Positions 34,667 through 43,295 are shown, counted from the first letter of the stretch. The stretch: 64,000 nt of DNA from an uncultured Clostridia bacterium (GCA_947165785.1 CAMVBS010000002.1:1-64000); one strand, 5' to 3'. The notes: generated from the sequence alone by a model not told the origin. Translations and numbers: made by a program.

Positions 34667-35812
34667 TCAGCGCCATTCAAGGTCCAGATACACAACCTGT
34701 CCGTCCATTATGTAAACAGGATATACAAAGCCCCATACAGGGATAAATCCGCAGGAACTCTCGTAGCTGAACTGACTTGTCAGGTGATAGTACCAGAATT
34801 CCGTCTTGGAAAGAAGCGTATCAAGTCCCTGGGCCTCCTGAAAATCCTTCATATCACTCTCGTAGCCTTCATTCAGGAGCCAACCGAAATAGTCGACGAT
34901 CTGGCATTCCTCGGATACCGGAACACAGACTATCTTCTCGTTTATGTATATAGGATTATCGCTGTCGGTATAAAGGATATAGTCCGTAGGAGAAGTTGTT
35001 CCCTCACCGCATACAAACCAGATATTCTCGCTGTCTAACTTGACACGGGTAATGTCAGTTACGGATTCATCGACTGACTCTACGGTAACAAACTCCGTAC
35101 CGTAGAAATCCACCCTGATCTTATCGCCTTCCTTAAGAGCCAGGTATTCTTCTTTAGTAAAGATCACACCCTCACCTACACAAAGATAAAGCTTAGTGGC
35201 ATCATCGGAAATGGCCATTACGGAACCGAAATACAAACCATCAGGAAGGCTGTCTACCCTCTCCGGAAGTTTCTCGCTGTCTGTTTCCATCATGTACGGA
35301 AGCTTAATGAACTCTTCATACGGAAGGGCTCCATATATCGCATATGAATCAAGGTCACCTCCTGCGGTACCTTTACCGACGGGACTCATGACTCCTTCGT
35401 TGTTGCAGTAATACTTTACGTATTCTTCACTGGTCGGATCATAGGCAACTAGATCATATTGATAAGGAGAGAATGAGAAGTCCAGGCTGAATGCAAAGAC
35501 AAGATTCTCGTTTCCTTCATGAAGCTCACCGCAGTATTCCATGTAACTGTTATATCTTGCGGTACCGAAGTCTTCCTTGACTACTGTAGCTTCAGTGACG
35601 ATCTCGGTATCTTCGGAAATAGTCTCTTTTGGCGTTTCTTTGGTTTCTTCGGATTGATCGGAACTCTCATCTACAGAGATCTCAATGACCTCATCATCTT
35701 CGTTTTGAGGTCTGACCTTTACTTCCTCACCCTTAGCTGAACTGCATGCCGTTAATGAGGCAAATACAAACGCAAGACTCAACATAAGAGCCGTGATCTT
35801 ATATCTTTTCAT
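34667..35812 (-). CDS. Predicted lipoprotein of unknown function at the head of the EPS locus
   Basis: 381 aa. Lipoprotein signal with lipobox LTAC (Cys22), an acidic Ser/Glu/Thr-rich linker (to ~residue 75), then an apparently all-beta extracellular region without a recognised domain. It is rich in Tyr and acidic residues. A good promoter lies 65 bp upstream and the EPS genes follow on the same strand after 112 bp without an obvious terminator, so it may be co-transcribed with them. Confidence 0.75.
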   Translation of the reverse strand: MKRYKITALMLSLAFVFASLTACSSAKGEEVKVRPQNEDDEVIEISVDESSDQSEETKETPKETISEDTEIVTEATVVKEDFGTARYNSYMEYCGELHEGNENLVFAFSLDFSFSPYQYDLVAYDPTSEEYVKYYCNNEGVMSPVGKGTAGGDLDSYAIYGALPYEEFIKLPYMMETDSEKLPERVDSLPDGLYFGSVMAISDDATKLYLCVGEGVIFTKEEYLALKEGDKIRVDFYGTEFVTVESVDESVTDITRVKLDSENIWFVCGEGTTSPTDYILYTDSDNPIYINEKIVCVPVSEECQIVDYFGWLLNEGYESDMKDFQEAQGLDTLLSKTEFWYYHLTSQFSYESSCGFIPVWGFVYPVYIMDGQVVYLDLEWR

Positions 35813-35876
35813 TGTATTCTCCTGACTATAAAACCCTGTATGAGACTACCACTGCGGTATGTCACTCCCCAATTTG

Positions 35877-35905
35877 ATTATGCTATCTACAACCGGGAAA
35901 ATCAA
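35877..35905 (-). promoter_or_regulatory. Promoter upstream of the lipoprotein and EPS locus
   Basis: Minus strand TTGATT (35900-35905), 17-bp spacer, CATAAT (35877-35882). AGGAG precedes the lipoprotein ATG. Confidence 0.6.
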
Positions 35906-35977
35906 TTATCTAATCAGAAGGGCGCCATCAGGCTTTATCTCGAAACGTGATGACTGCCAAGTTATAACTCAAAAAGA

Positions 35978-36313
35978 TTAATCATTTGTATCCAGTTTAT
36001 TCAACTGAGTTTCTTGATCTCTTGAAGCATATATTACAGCGATTATTTGAACCTTCATTTCAGTTTCATCGATCCAATAATAGACGATGTAGTTTTTTAC
36101 TATCAACTTATGAATACCCAGTTTATCCCAAGGTTTCTCATCTACAAGTCTGTATCTATCAGGCATCCAACTTAAACTTTCTATAGACTTTCTGATCGAA
36201 ACAATAGTATTATGAGCAGCTTATGGCGCACACAAGTCATCTGCAATGTAATTATGTATACTTCTCAGATGATCACGTGCCTGCTCGGTAATTCTTACAA
36301 TGTAAGAACCCAT
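35978..36313 (-). pseudogene. RelE/ParE-type toxin gene interrupted by an in-frame TAA
   Basis: Reading from ATG 36313, the frame encodes MGSYIVRITEQARDHLRSIH then NYIADDLCAP, hits TAA at codon 31 (36221-36223), and continues in the same frame AAHNTIVSIRKSIESLSWMP, DRYRLVDEKPW and VKNYIVYYWIDET to a normal stop at 35978. Both halves together are a full-length (111-codon) RelE/ParE-fold mRNA interferase or gyrase toxin. A one-base change, for example from GAA or CAA, explains the stop. The start overlaps the antitoxin stop codon (TAATG), the usual coupling. The antitoxin is intact. Confidence 0.85.
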
Positions 36314-36609
36314 TACTTATTCTCCAATTCAGAGAAGACTTCTTCAACATCAAAAGATCGATCTGTCTTCGCCTGTTCAAGCCCGTTAGAAATCATATAA
36401 TCAAACTCGTGTTTGGTAAGTTCCTCACGAGAAGGAATCTTATTAGGTAACGTCAAGGAAAAAGGAATTCCATTATGGGCTATTATCTGTCTATAAAACA
36501 TATCAATAGCAACTGCTCTTGGTATTCCAAGTCTATCCAATATATCTTCAGCCTGTCTCTTTACTTCATATTCTATCCTAAGGTTTACAGTAGCTGTTTT
36601 GGTTGCCAT
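36313..36609 (-). CDS. RelB/DinJ-family antitoxin
   Basis: 98 aa: ribbon-helix-helix start TKTATVNLRIEYEVKRQAED and the family motif RLGIPRAVAIDMFYRQII then GIPFSLTLP. It should bind the operator and neutralise the RelE/ParE-type toxin encoded next. ATG 36609 is supported by AAAGGAG 9 nt upstream. With its toxin broken, it may persist as an autorepressor or as anti-toxin immunity against related systems. Confidence 0.92.
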   Translation of the reverse strand: MATKTATVNLRIEYEVKRQAEDILDRLGIPRAVAIDMFYRQIIAHNGIPFSLTLPNKIPSREELTKHEFDYMISNGLEQAKTDRSFDVEEVFSELENK

Positions 36610-36629
36610 ATGATCACTCCTTTTTCCAT

Positions 36630-36676
36630 ATTCTACACGAATGTGATGCGATATACAATACATCCGCAATACATTC
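36630..36676 (-). promoter_or_regulatory. Promoter and operator of the RelBE-like pair
   Basis: Minus strand TTGTAT (36653-36658), 17-bp spacer, TAGAAT (36630-36635). An inverted repeat, GAATGTGATGCG with CGCAATACATTC (10 of 12 paired), spans 36639-36676 and covers the -35 box, as expected for RHH autoregulation. Confidence 0.6.
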
Positions 36677-36747
36677 ACATCACAAGAAAGGGTGCAGACA
36701 TTTTTCTCACTACAGAAGCGATCTATAACGGTAAATTTGCATTCTAC

Positions 36748-36772
36748 AAAAACGCCATCCCGAAGGATGGCG
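36748..36772 (-). terminator. Terminator of the phosphonate operon
   Basis: Minus strand CGCCATCC, tetraloop TTCG, GGATGGCG, then TTTTT; 25 bp after the decarboxylase stop codon. Confidence 0.92.
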
Positions 36773-36796
36773 AGTAGTTTACTTAAAAGCTGTTCA

Positions 36797-37918
36797 TCAA
36801 AGAGTCTTCAGGTACTCCATGAAATTCTCTTTGTTCTCAAGAGCGGTCGTGGTCGGGCGGCCGAGATCATCTCTGGCACCGATTGAGCACATTGCTTCGA
36901 TAAGGCAGAGTTCATTGCTGTTCTTGGCCTTCTGAAGCTCAGCATCGAGCTCGTCATATGTGCTAACCTTAACGGCCTTCGGATAGCCGCATGCCTTTGC
37001 TACGGCAACGAGGTCAACGTCGCCCATGACTGTCGGCATGCCTCCGACTGTCTCGTGAGCACAGTTGTTGATGACTACATGGACCATGTTCTTAGGCTTC
37101 TGGGAACCTAAGACTGCCATGGAACCCATGTGCATGAGAACTGCTCCGTCACCGTCCACGCACCAGATCTTCTGATCAGGCTTATTGATGGCAACGCCGA
37201 GTGCGATGGATGAAGAGTGACCCATGGAACCTACCGTAAGGAAATCGTACTTGTGGGACTGGCCGTTGGCGACACGTGTCTCGAAGAGCTCACGGGATGC
37301 CTTACCTGTTGTGGATACGATCGGATCTTCACCTGATGCCTTTACGATGTGCTTGATGATCTCTTCACGGATCATCTGATTGTCGTTTTTGTAGACGACT
37401 TTCTCATCGTAGGAAAGAGCACCCTTGGATATGACAAATGCGACATCGAAGCCGTCAGATAACGTTGCCGAGAAAGAAGACATAGCTTCCTTTACTTCCT
37501 CTTCGGTGGTCTCCTTACGGATGACGAAGGACTTGATGCCCATATCCTCGAGAAGCTTGACGGTTACTTCGCCCTGGTAGATGTGCTGAGGTTCGTCTTT
37601 GGTGCCAGGCTCGCCTCTCCAGCCTACTACGAAGATCACCGGGATCTTGTAGACCTTATCGTTAAGAAGGCTTGCAACAGGGTTTATGATGTTACCTTCA
37701 CCGCTGTTTTGCATGTAGACTACAGGGACCTTGCCTGTAGCGAGGTGGTAACCTGCAGCAAGTGCGGTACAGTTGCCTTCGTTGGCAGCGATGACGTGAT
37801 GCTTGGGATCGATGCCGTATGTGTTCATGAGATAGTTACACAGAGCCTTGAGCTGTGAGTCAGGGACACCTGTGTAGAAGTCTGCACCGAGTATGTTGGT
37901 AAAAGTCTTTACGTCCAT
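36797..37918 (-). CDS. Phosphonopyruvate decarboxylase
   Basis: 373 aa ThDP enzyme. The N-terminal pyrimidine-binding domain has FYTGVPDSQLKALCNYL and AANEGNCTALAAGYHLATGK (the ThDP-activating Glu); the C-terminal ThDP domain has VDGDGAVLMHMGSMAVLGSQ with GDG...NN. It irreversibly decarboxylates phosphonopyruvate to phosphonoacetaldehyde, pulling the PEP mutase equilibrium forward. Last gene of the operon, 13 bp after the PEP mutase gene and followed by a strong terminator. Confidence 0.95.
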   Translation of the reverse strand: MDVKTFTNILGADFYTGVPDSQLKALCNYLMNTYGIDPKHHVIAANEGNCTALAAGYHLATGKVPVVYMQNSGEGNIINPVASLLNDKVYKIPVIFVVGWRGEPGTKDEPQHIYQGEVTVKLLEDMGIKSFVIRKETTEEEVKEAMSSFSATLSDGFDVAFVISKGALSYDEKVVYKNDNQMIREEIIKHIVKASGEDPIVSTTGKASRELFETRVANGQSHKYDFLTVGSMGHSSSIALGVAINKPDQKIWCVDGDGAVLMHMGSMAVLGSQKPKNMVHVVINNCAHETVGGMPTVMGDVDLVAVAKACGYPKAVKVSTYDELDAELQKAKNSNELCLIEAMCSIGARDDLGRPTTTALENKENFMEYLKTL

Positions 37919-37931
37919 TATGTTCTCCTTA

Positions 37932-39227
37932 TCAGATCTCGTCGATCAATGTGATGATGTCCTTGATGGACATGAGCCTGTCGTCTACTTCCTTGGCTCT
38001 GTGATACTTAAGGATATCCTCAGCGGTCTTCTGCATTGCAGGGAATGCGGATCTCGTGAGCTGGTTCGCGTAGATGACGATGTTGACACCGTAGGAAGCA
38101 AGTTCTTCCTCGGTTATCGTATTAAAGCTCGAAGGAACGACTACGATAGGAGTCTTCTTGTCCTCGGTACGGAACTTGTCGCAGAATTCGCAGATCTCAG
38201 CAGGGTCCTTCTTACGGCTGTGGATCATGATACCGTCGGCGCCTGCCTTAACGAAAGCGAATGCTCTCTCAAGTGCGTCTTCCATGCCCTTCTCAAGGAT
38301 CAGGCTCTCGATACGTGCGATGATCATGAAGTCATCGGTAAGCTGAGCCTTCTTGCCTGCAGCGATCTTGGCGCTCATCTCTTCGATGGTTGCCTGTGTC
38401 TGTTTAACTTCCGTTCCGAAGAGAGAGTTCTTCTTAAGGCCCTTCTTGTCCTCGATGATGACAGCGGAAACTCCCATCTTCTCAAGGCTTCTTACCGTAT
38501 ATACGAAGTGCTCCGTAAGTCCGCCTGTATCACCGTCGAAGATGATAGGCTTTGTGGTAACTTCTGTTATGTCGTCGATCGTCCTGAAGCGGCTTGTCAT
38601 GTCTACGAGCTCAATATCAGGCTTACCCTTGGCCGTGGAATCGCAAAGGGAACTGATCCACATCGCATCGAACTGGTCGAGCTTACCTTCGTGCTCTACG
38701 ACAGTCTTCTCGACGATGAGACCCGTAAGGCCTGAGTGAGCTTCCATTGCCTTGACGATAGGAGTCATCTTGATAAGGTCCCTGAGTCTCTTACGTCTGT
38801 ACTCAGGCATGGCAAGCTTCTCACGAAGCTGAAGGTCTATCTTCTTTACCTTCTCGTTATATGTGTAAGGAACATCGATGATCTCACCGCCGTATGTCTT
38901 AAGGAGTCCCTCGACGTGTCTTCTTATGGCGTTTTCCGGACCATCCTTCCAGTTATCACCGTGGATTATAAAATCAGGCTTGATGAGAGTGATCACGTCA
39001 TCATAGAGCATGTCGTCCTGGATGACTACTTCCTCAACGCCCTCGAGGGATCTGTAGAGCCTTACTCTCTCTTCCTGGGATACGGTCGGGAATCTGTTAT
39101 ATCTGATGAGTGCCTTGTCCGAAAGGCAACCGACGATGACCCTTCCGTACTTTCTGGCATTCTCGATTATGTTCAAGTGACCTTCATGGATCACGTCCGT
39201 ACAAAAACATGTATATGCTGTCTTCAT
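37932..39227 (-). CDS. PEP mutase with N-terminal cytidylyltransferase-like domain
   Basis: 431 aa. Residues ~1-130 are a TagD/Pcyt-like nucleotidyltransferase: CFCTDVIHEGHLNIIENA (HxGH) and PTVSQEERVRLYRSL. Residues ~140-431 are PEP mutase: FDGDTGG and the diagnostic EDKKGLKKNSLFG, which covers the active-site loop (EDKxxxxxNS) that separates the mutase from isocitrate-lyase-like relatives. The enzyme rearranges PEP to phosphonopyruvate. The fused domain may activate or transfer a phosphonate-like group, or be structural; such fusions occur in other Clostridia and Bacteroidota. Confidence 0.93.
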   Translation of the reverse strand: MKTAYTCFCTDVIHEGHLNIIENARKYGRVIVGCLSDKALIRYNRFPTVSQEERVRLYRSLEGVEEVVIQDDMLYDDVITLIKPDFIIHGDNWKDGPENAIRRHVEGLLKTYGGEIIDVPYTYNEKVKKIDLQLREKLAMPEYRRKRLRDLIKMTPIVKAMEAHSGLTGLIVEKTVVEHEGKLDQFDAMWISSLCDSTAKGKPDIELVDMTSRFRTIDDITEVTTKPIIFDGDTGGLTEHFVYTVRSLEKMGVSAVIIEDKKGLKKNSLFGTEVKQTQATIEEMSAKIAAGKKAQLTDDFMIIARIESLILEKGMEDALERAFAFVKAGADGIMIHSRKKDPAEICEFCDKFRTEDKKTPIVVVPSSFNTITEEELASYGVNIVIYANQLTRSAFPAMQKTAEDILKYHRAKEVDDRLMSIKDIITLIDEI

Positions 39228-39240
39228 GGTATCTCCCTTC

Positions 39241-40374
39241 TCAGTCCTTGTAGATCACAGGGACCTGAACACCTGTCTCCTTAAGTGCCTGCTCAAATGT
39301 TACGAAGAAATCCTCGATGTCAGCCTTGTCGATGGCACCAAGAGCGCAGAGCCTGAATGTGTTGGTCGTGGAGATCTTGCCCGGATAGATGGTAAAGCCC
39401 CTCTCGTAACAATAATCGTGAACCTTCTCAAAGCTCCAGTTAGGATCGTCAGGATAGATGGCGGAAGCAACGAGACCTGCTCTGTTCTCTTCTTTGATGA
39501 CCTGCTTAAAGCCGAGCTTATCAAGGCCTTCGCAGATGGCATTAAATACTCTCGTGTGTCTTGCCCACTTGCCTTCTTCGCCTTCCTTCCAGTATTCCTT
39601 CAAAGCCTGAAGTGTTGCGTAGATGGTCTGTACCGGAGGAGTAAAGTGCATCTCGCCAGTCTTCTCGAAGCAATCGTACTGAAGGAAAAGGTTACAGTAG
39701 TAACTTCTCTTCGGAAAGCCAGAAGACTTCTCGATGATCTCTCTGTTACCTACGACAAATGAAAGACCCGTAAATGACATGAGGCCCTTCTGAGCTGATG
39801 CCATGCAGAAGTCAACGTTGTCCTTCTCGATGTCGATAGGACGCATTGCATATGTACTCGTTGTATCTACCGTAAAGATAGCACCGTACTTGTGGCAGAT
39901 GGCACCGATCTCGCGGATAGGATTAAGGATACCTGTTCCCGTCTCCTGGTGAGTCGTGTGAACAAGTCCGATATCAGGGTTAGCCTTGAATGTCTCCTCG
40001 ATCTTGTTAAGGTCAGGAAGCTCATCAACAGGGAACTTAAGATCGATGTGCGGAAGTCCGTAATACTCACAGATCTCAACGGCTCTCGTGGAGTATGCGC
40101 CGTTATTTATAACGAGGACCTTCTTGCCCTCAGGAAGAAGTGAGTTGACGCATACATCGATGTTGATAGTTCCTGAGCCGCAGAAAAGTACTGAGGTGTA
40201 CTTCTGGAGATCTCCGTGAACGATCTTGACGAGGTCTTCGCGAAGTCCCTTCATGAGGCCTGCGAATTCCTTTTCCCTAGGGCAGATGTCAGGTACTACC
40301 TGAGCGTATTTTACCGTGTCCGTTGTTGTTGACGGGCCCGGGTTAAGTAAGATGTTTCTCTTTACCGGTTCCAT
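39241..40374 (-). CDS. phnW: 2-aminoethylphosphonate-pyruvate transaminase
   Basis: 377 aa class-V PLP aminotransferase: NILLNPGPSTTTDTVKYAQV, VLFCGSGTINIDVCV, FTVDTTSTYAMRPIDIEKD and PLP Lys in MASAQKGLMSFTGLSF. In the catabolic PhnW the reaction runs towards phosphonoacetaldehyde; here, with PEP mutase and decarboxylase alongside, it should run in reverse to make 2-aminoethylphosphonate. It lies between the cytidylyltransferase and PEP mutase genes with gaps of 13-16 bp. Confidence 0.95.
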   Translation of the reverse strand: MEPVKRNILLNPGPSTTTDTVKYAQVVPDICPREKEFAGLMKGLREDLVKIVHGDLQKYTSVLFCGSGTINIDVCVNSLLPEGKKVLVINNGAYSTRAVEICEYYGLPHIDLKFPVDELPDLNKIEETFKANPDIGLVHTTHQETGTGILNPIREIGAICHKYGAIFTVDTTSTYAMRPIDIEKDNVDFCMASAQKGLMSFTGLSFVVGNREIIEKSSGFPKRSYYCNLFLQYDCFEKTGEMHFTPPVQTIYATLQALKEYWKEGEEGKWARHTRVFNAICEGLDKLGFKQVIKEENRAGLVASAIYPDDPNWSFEKVHDYCYERGFTIYPGKISTTNTFRLCALGAIDKADIEDFFVTFEQALKETGVQVPVIYKD

Positions 40375-40389
40375 TTGTTATTTCCTCCC

Positions 40390-41283
40390 TTAAACATCGT
40401 ATGACTTGTCGATCTGCTTGAGCTCTCTGAAGGTATCGATCTCTACGATATCGTCTTCCTTGCACTCTGCTACTTCGACTGCATAGTTCTCTTTTTTGTA
40501 AACGAGCGGTACCTGTTCCCAGTACCTTTCCTTGCCGCCCGGGCCTTCATAGACTTCTGCGATGTCGGTCGCGAGCTTCTTGCCGTCTTCTTCGTTCCAG
40601 TAGGAGATGCCGACCATCTGCCAGCAGTCCTCGCCTCCGACCTTCTCTTCCTTGATGACGCCGTCCTTTACGATGAAGCACCAGTCATCAGTGCGGTCTT
40701 TCTTGATCGCGAGGAAGTCTGAGGTATAGTGATATTTCTTGATGATGTTCGGATTAGAAAGAAGCAAATCTGCCTCAAAGACGTATGCATTCGAGAGCAT
40801 GTGACTTGCAAGAAGCGCACTGGAGATGTTGTTCGCTTCATTGTACATGGGGTTCTCTAAAAACTTGATGTTCGGGTATTTGTAAAGGAGCTGATCGAAC
40901 TGCTCTGCAAGATATCCTCTCGCGATATAGATCTCCTCGATGCCTGCAGCGATGACTGCGTCAAGGAGCGTATCGATGATCCTCTTGCCGTGGACTCTGA
41001 CGAGCGGCTTAGGAGTGTTGAGAGTGATAGGTACCATTCGGGAACCAAAGCCTGCTGCGATGAAAACAGCTCGCTTTGCTCTGTAAGGCTCAAGTGCGTC
41101 GATGCCCTTTTCCGTGATGAGGCCGTCTTTTATAAGGCCAGCTTCGTTAAGCTCGTTGACGACTTTGTTTACTGTTCCGAGTGAATGACCGGAGATGCTC
41201 TCGAGCTCTCTTTGGGTCTTTGCTTTTGTTTTATCTTCGGCCATTATGGTCAAGATATCGAACTGTTTTCGAGTAATACTCAT
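40390..41283 (-). CDS. Winged-helix/cytidylyltransferase fusion (PntC/LicC-like)
   Basis: 297 aa. Residues ~1-65 are a winged helix: MSITRKQFDILTIMAEDK and an ESISGHSLGTVNKVVNEL recognition region. From residue ~68 it is an NTP transferase: AVFIAAGFGSRMVPIT, NTPKPLVRVHGKRIIDTLLD and FEADLLLSNP. The catalytic part is closest to LicC/PntC enzymes that make CDP-choline or CDP-AEP. With the three AEP genes behind it, CDP-AEP is the logical product. First gene of the operon; the HTH and the palindrome at its promoter suggest autoregulation. Confidence 0.88.
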   Translation of the reverse strand: MSITRKQFDILTIMAEDKTKAKTQRELESISGHSLGTVNKVVNELNEAGLIKDGLITEKGIDALEPYRAKRAVFIAAGFGSRMVPITLNTPKPLVRVHGKRIIDTLLDAVIAAGIEEIYIARGYLAEQFDQLLYKYPNIKFLENPMYNEANNISSALLASHMLSNAYVFEADLLLSNPNIIKKYHYTSDFLAIKKDRTDDWCFIVKDGVIKEEKVGGEDCWQMVGISYWNEEDGKKLATDIAEVYEGPGGKERYWEQVPLVYKKENYAVEVAECKEDDIVEIDTFRELKQIDKSYDV

Positions 41284-41299
41284 GGATTTTCTCCTTATT

Positions 41300-41373
41300 C
41301 TTGTTCAAAAATCACGTTTTTGATTAAAAAAATGAACAAGAGGATGATACACCCCTTCAGGGAGCGAAGTCAA
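41300..41373 (-). promoter_or_regulatory. Promoter and palindromic operator of the phosphonate operon
   Basis: Minus strand TTGACT (41368-41373), 18-bp spacer, TATCAT (41344-41349). Directly downstream, CTTGTTCA and TGAACAAG form a perfect 8-bp inverted repeat at 41,300-41,340, with a nested AATCA/TGATT repeat inside. It covers the predicted start of transcription and lies 17 bp before the gene of the winged-helix fusion protein. Confidence 0.65.
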
Positions 41374-41540
41374 CACGCGGAATTTTACGGATTCTTAACT
41401 TGTTATATCATTAATGGTCATACCCGGGTGCTAAGATCGAATCATAGAGATAAGCACAAACAACTGAAACCTCCTTAGTTTTCATTTTTTCTAGTCAAAG
41501 TTGTAAGTGTTATTCATATTAGTTTTATCTCCTTTCTCAA

Positions 41541-41567
41541 AGGGCCGCGGCACGTTCCGCGGTTCTT
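41541..41567. other. GC-rich hairpin in the divergent intergenic region
   Basis: CCGCGG, loop CACGTT, CCGCGG, with flanking A and T tracts (AAAGG ... TTCTTT) on both sides, so it could act as a terminator in either direction. It lies between the two divergent promoters (at 41,344 and 41,674). The rest of 41,374-41,670 contains no gene that I can support. Confidence 0.5.
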
Positions 41568-41673
41568 TGTTTCCATGGGAAACAGCAAGATATTTAAATT
41601 GGGAATTTGCATGTTATAAAACAAAGCACAAAAGAGATGCAAATATTTTGTACAAAAAGTTTAAGGATTTTGA

Positions 41674-41722
41674 TTGACTTTGATATCAATACTTTTTATC
41701 ATACAAACAATTGAGTTTGTAT
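41674..41722 (+). promoter_or_regulatory. Promoter and start-site hairpin of the thioester adhesin gene
   Basis: TTGACT (41674-41679), 17-bp spacer, TATCAT (41697-41702), the same boxes as the divergent phosphonate promoter. An 8-bp inverted repeat ATACAAAC/GTTTGTAT (41,701-41,722) follows at the -10 and start site, and a weaker one AATTATT/AATAATT near 41,740. Confidence 0.6.
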
Positions 41723-41783
41723 ATGAATGAGTTTTGCTGAGAATTATTGAGTTTGAATAATTTAATCGAGGTTCACCCCCGCT

Positions 41784-43295
41784 ATGAACAAGAGAAAAGT
41801 ATTTCTTTCTGTTGTCGCGGCCGTTTTGGTTGCGATCATCACTTTTTGCACTTTTGGAAATGGGAAGACCGTACTTGCAGCAGATGACGACAAAGAATAT
41901 GTTTTCAAGAACGCTGCATCAACAGATTCCTTCGTAAGGACGGATTCAGGCAGTTTGGAAGCTTATGATGAGCTGGTCTACTGCATGGAGATCGACAAAG
42001 CAGGTCCGAACGAGAGCGCAACATACAAGCGCTCACGCCTGTCGGATACAAGCTACTCCTCTGATGTTAAGAGTAAGCTCATGGTCGTCCTTATGGATAT
42101 GAACGGGATACATAATAAGCTTGATGAGCTGAGCGCAACGGTACCTGAGGCTTCCACTTACTGGAGCTACTATGGCGACAAGAATTATGTTGCTCAGCAC
42201 CTTGTCTGGATCATTCTCTCAGAAGATTATTTCATTAATCAGAGAACCGACAGCTACGGCTATCATATGATCGATTTCTATGTAACCGGAACGGATCATG
42301 CATATACTGATGCAGATTCTTTGTGGAATAAGGTATTTGTTCCTCTTCTCGATTACATCGATTCCAAGAAGGCTGATTATCCGGTAGGACAGGCAGCAGG
42401 CCAGTACGATGCTTCGTTCTATACTCCTGATACGAGCGTAGTTCAGCTCCTCCTCGGAAGAGGATTCGTAAACAAGGCTCCTGCTACAGGTTCCATCCGC
42501 ATCACAAAGACCATCGAAGGTCCGGTAACTGCAAGCGATCTTGACAGTCTTACATTCAACGTTACAGACAGCAACGGCAAGTCATATGGTCCTTACGTTC
42601 TCGGCAAGGATTTCACATATGACTCTGCTAATGATACCTACTATAAGGACATCACGGATCTTGATACTTCCCTCACATATAATGTTGAAGAGACAAGTTA
42701 TGAGATCGACGGAACGACAGTAACTGTTACATATGAGATCGATAACACATCAGGTACGGGAAACTCCGTAAAGGATGTTGCCGTTACAGGCGGCGCTGTT
42801 ACGACTGTTGCGTTTAAGGACTCTTATGAAAAGAAGGAAACAGCTTCTTCCATAGCGACTCCGACACCTGCACCTGCAGCAAATACGACAACTGACGAAA
42901 CAACAACACCTTCCACATCAGGCGGAACTACAACAAATACTACTGATGATAAGGGTCTTACGACGGATTCCATAACAGAAGATCCGACTGTTCCTTCAAC
43001 AAAGACAACAGAAGGAAACGGTAATGAGAGCAGCACCAAGGCTGATTCTGCAAAGACGACCGCTGAAGATACCAAGGTTTCTTCCACAGAGACTAATGCT
43101 CCTTCAGCCACTCCAACTCCGACATCTGCTGCTTCAAAGACGACAACTAACACAGCTACTGATAAGAGCACTACAACAAGCGTCGTAAAGACGGGTGAGA
43201 CAACATCTTATGTCTTGTATATATGTGCCTTGGCTGCACTTGTCGCTTCGGGAATAATCTTTATTGTAAGAGAGCGCAAGTTCGGTGAGAAATAA
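41784..43295 (+). CDS. Thioester-domain (TED) surface adhesin with sortase signal
   Basis: 503 aa. Signal peptide ending LAA (residue ~33). A TED-type thioester domain follows: Cys67 in LVYCMEID and Gln138 in YVAQHLVWIIL are spaced and placed like the Cys-Gln pair that forms the reactive thioester. Then a Cna_B-like domain (residues ~235-345, starting SIRITKTIEGPVTA, with Lys and Glu in positions for an isopeptide bond), a ~120-residue Thr/Ser/Ala/Pro stalk with poly-Thr stretches, and SVVKTGET, a hydrophobic helix and RERKFGEK as a cell-wall sorting signal. Such proteins bind host or partner surfaces covalently. Confidence 0.85.
   Translation: MNKRKVFLSVVAAVLVAIITFCTFGNGKTVLAADDDKEYVFKNAASTDSFVRTDSGSLEAYDELVYCMEIDKAGPNESATYKRSRLSDTSYSSDVKSKLMVVLMDMNGIHNKLDELSATVPEASTYWSYYGDKNYVAQHLVWIILSEDYFINQRTDSYGYHMIDFYVTGTDHAYTDADSLWNKVFVPLLDYIDSKKADYPVGQAAGQYDASFYTPDTSVVQLLLGRGFVNKAPATGSIRITKTIEGPVTASDLDSLTFNVTDSNGKSYGPYVLGKDFTYDSANDTYYKDITDLDTSLTYNVEETSYEIDGTTVTVTYEIDNTSGTGNSVKDVAVTGGAVTTVAFKDSYEKKETASSIATPTPAPAANTTTDETTTPSTSGGTTTNTTDDKGLTTDSITEDPTVPSTKTTEGNGNESSTKADSAKTTAEDTKVSSTETNAPSATPTPTSAASKTTTNTATDKSTTTSVVKTGETTSYVLYICALAALVASGIIFIVRERKFGEK

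Noticed and set aside
36639..36676. Perfect palindrome in the RelB promoter
   Set aside because: The arms pair at only 10 of 12 positions, so it is listed as a probable operator, not as a perfect repeat.
37893..38735. Plus-strand 280-codon open frame across the phosphonate operon
   Set aside because: It is antisense to PEP mutase and decarboxylase genes, with no RBS.
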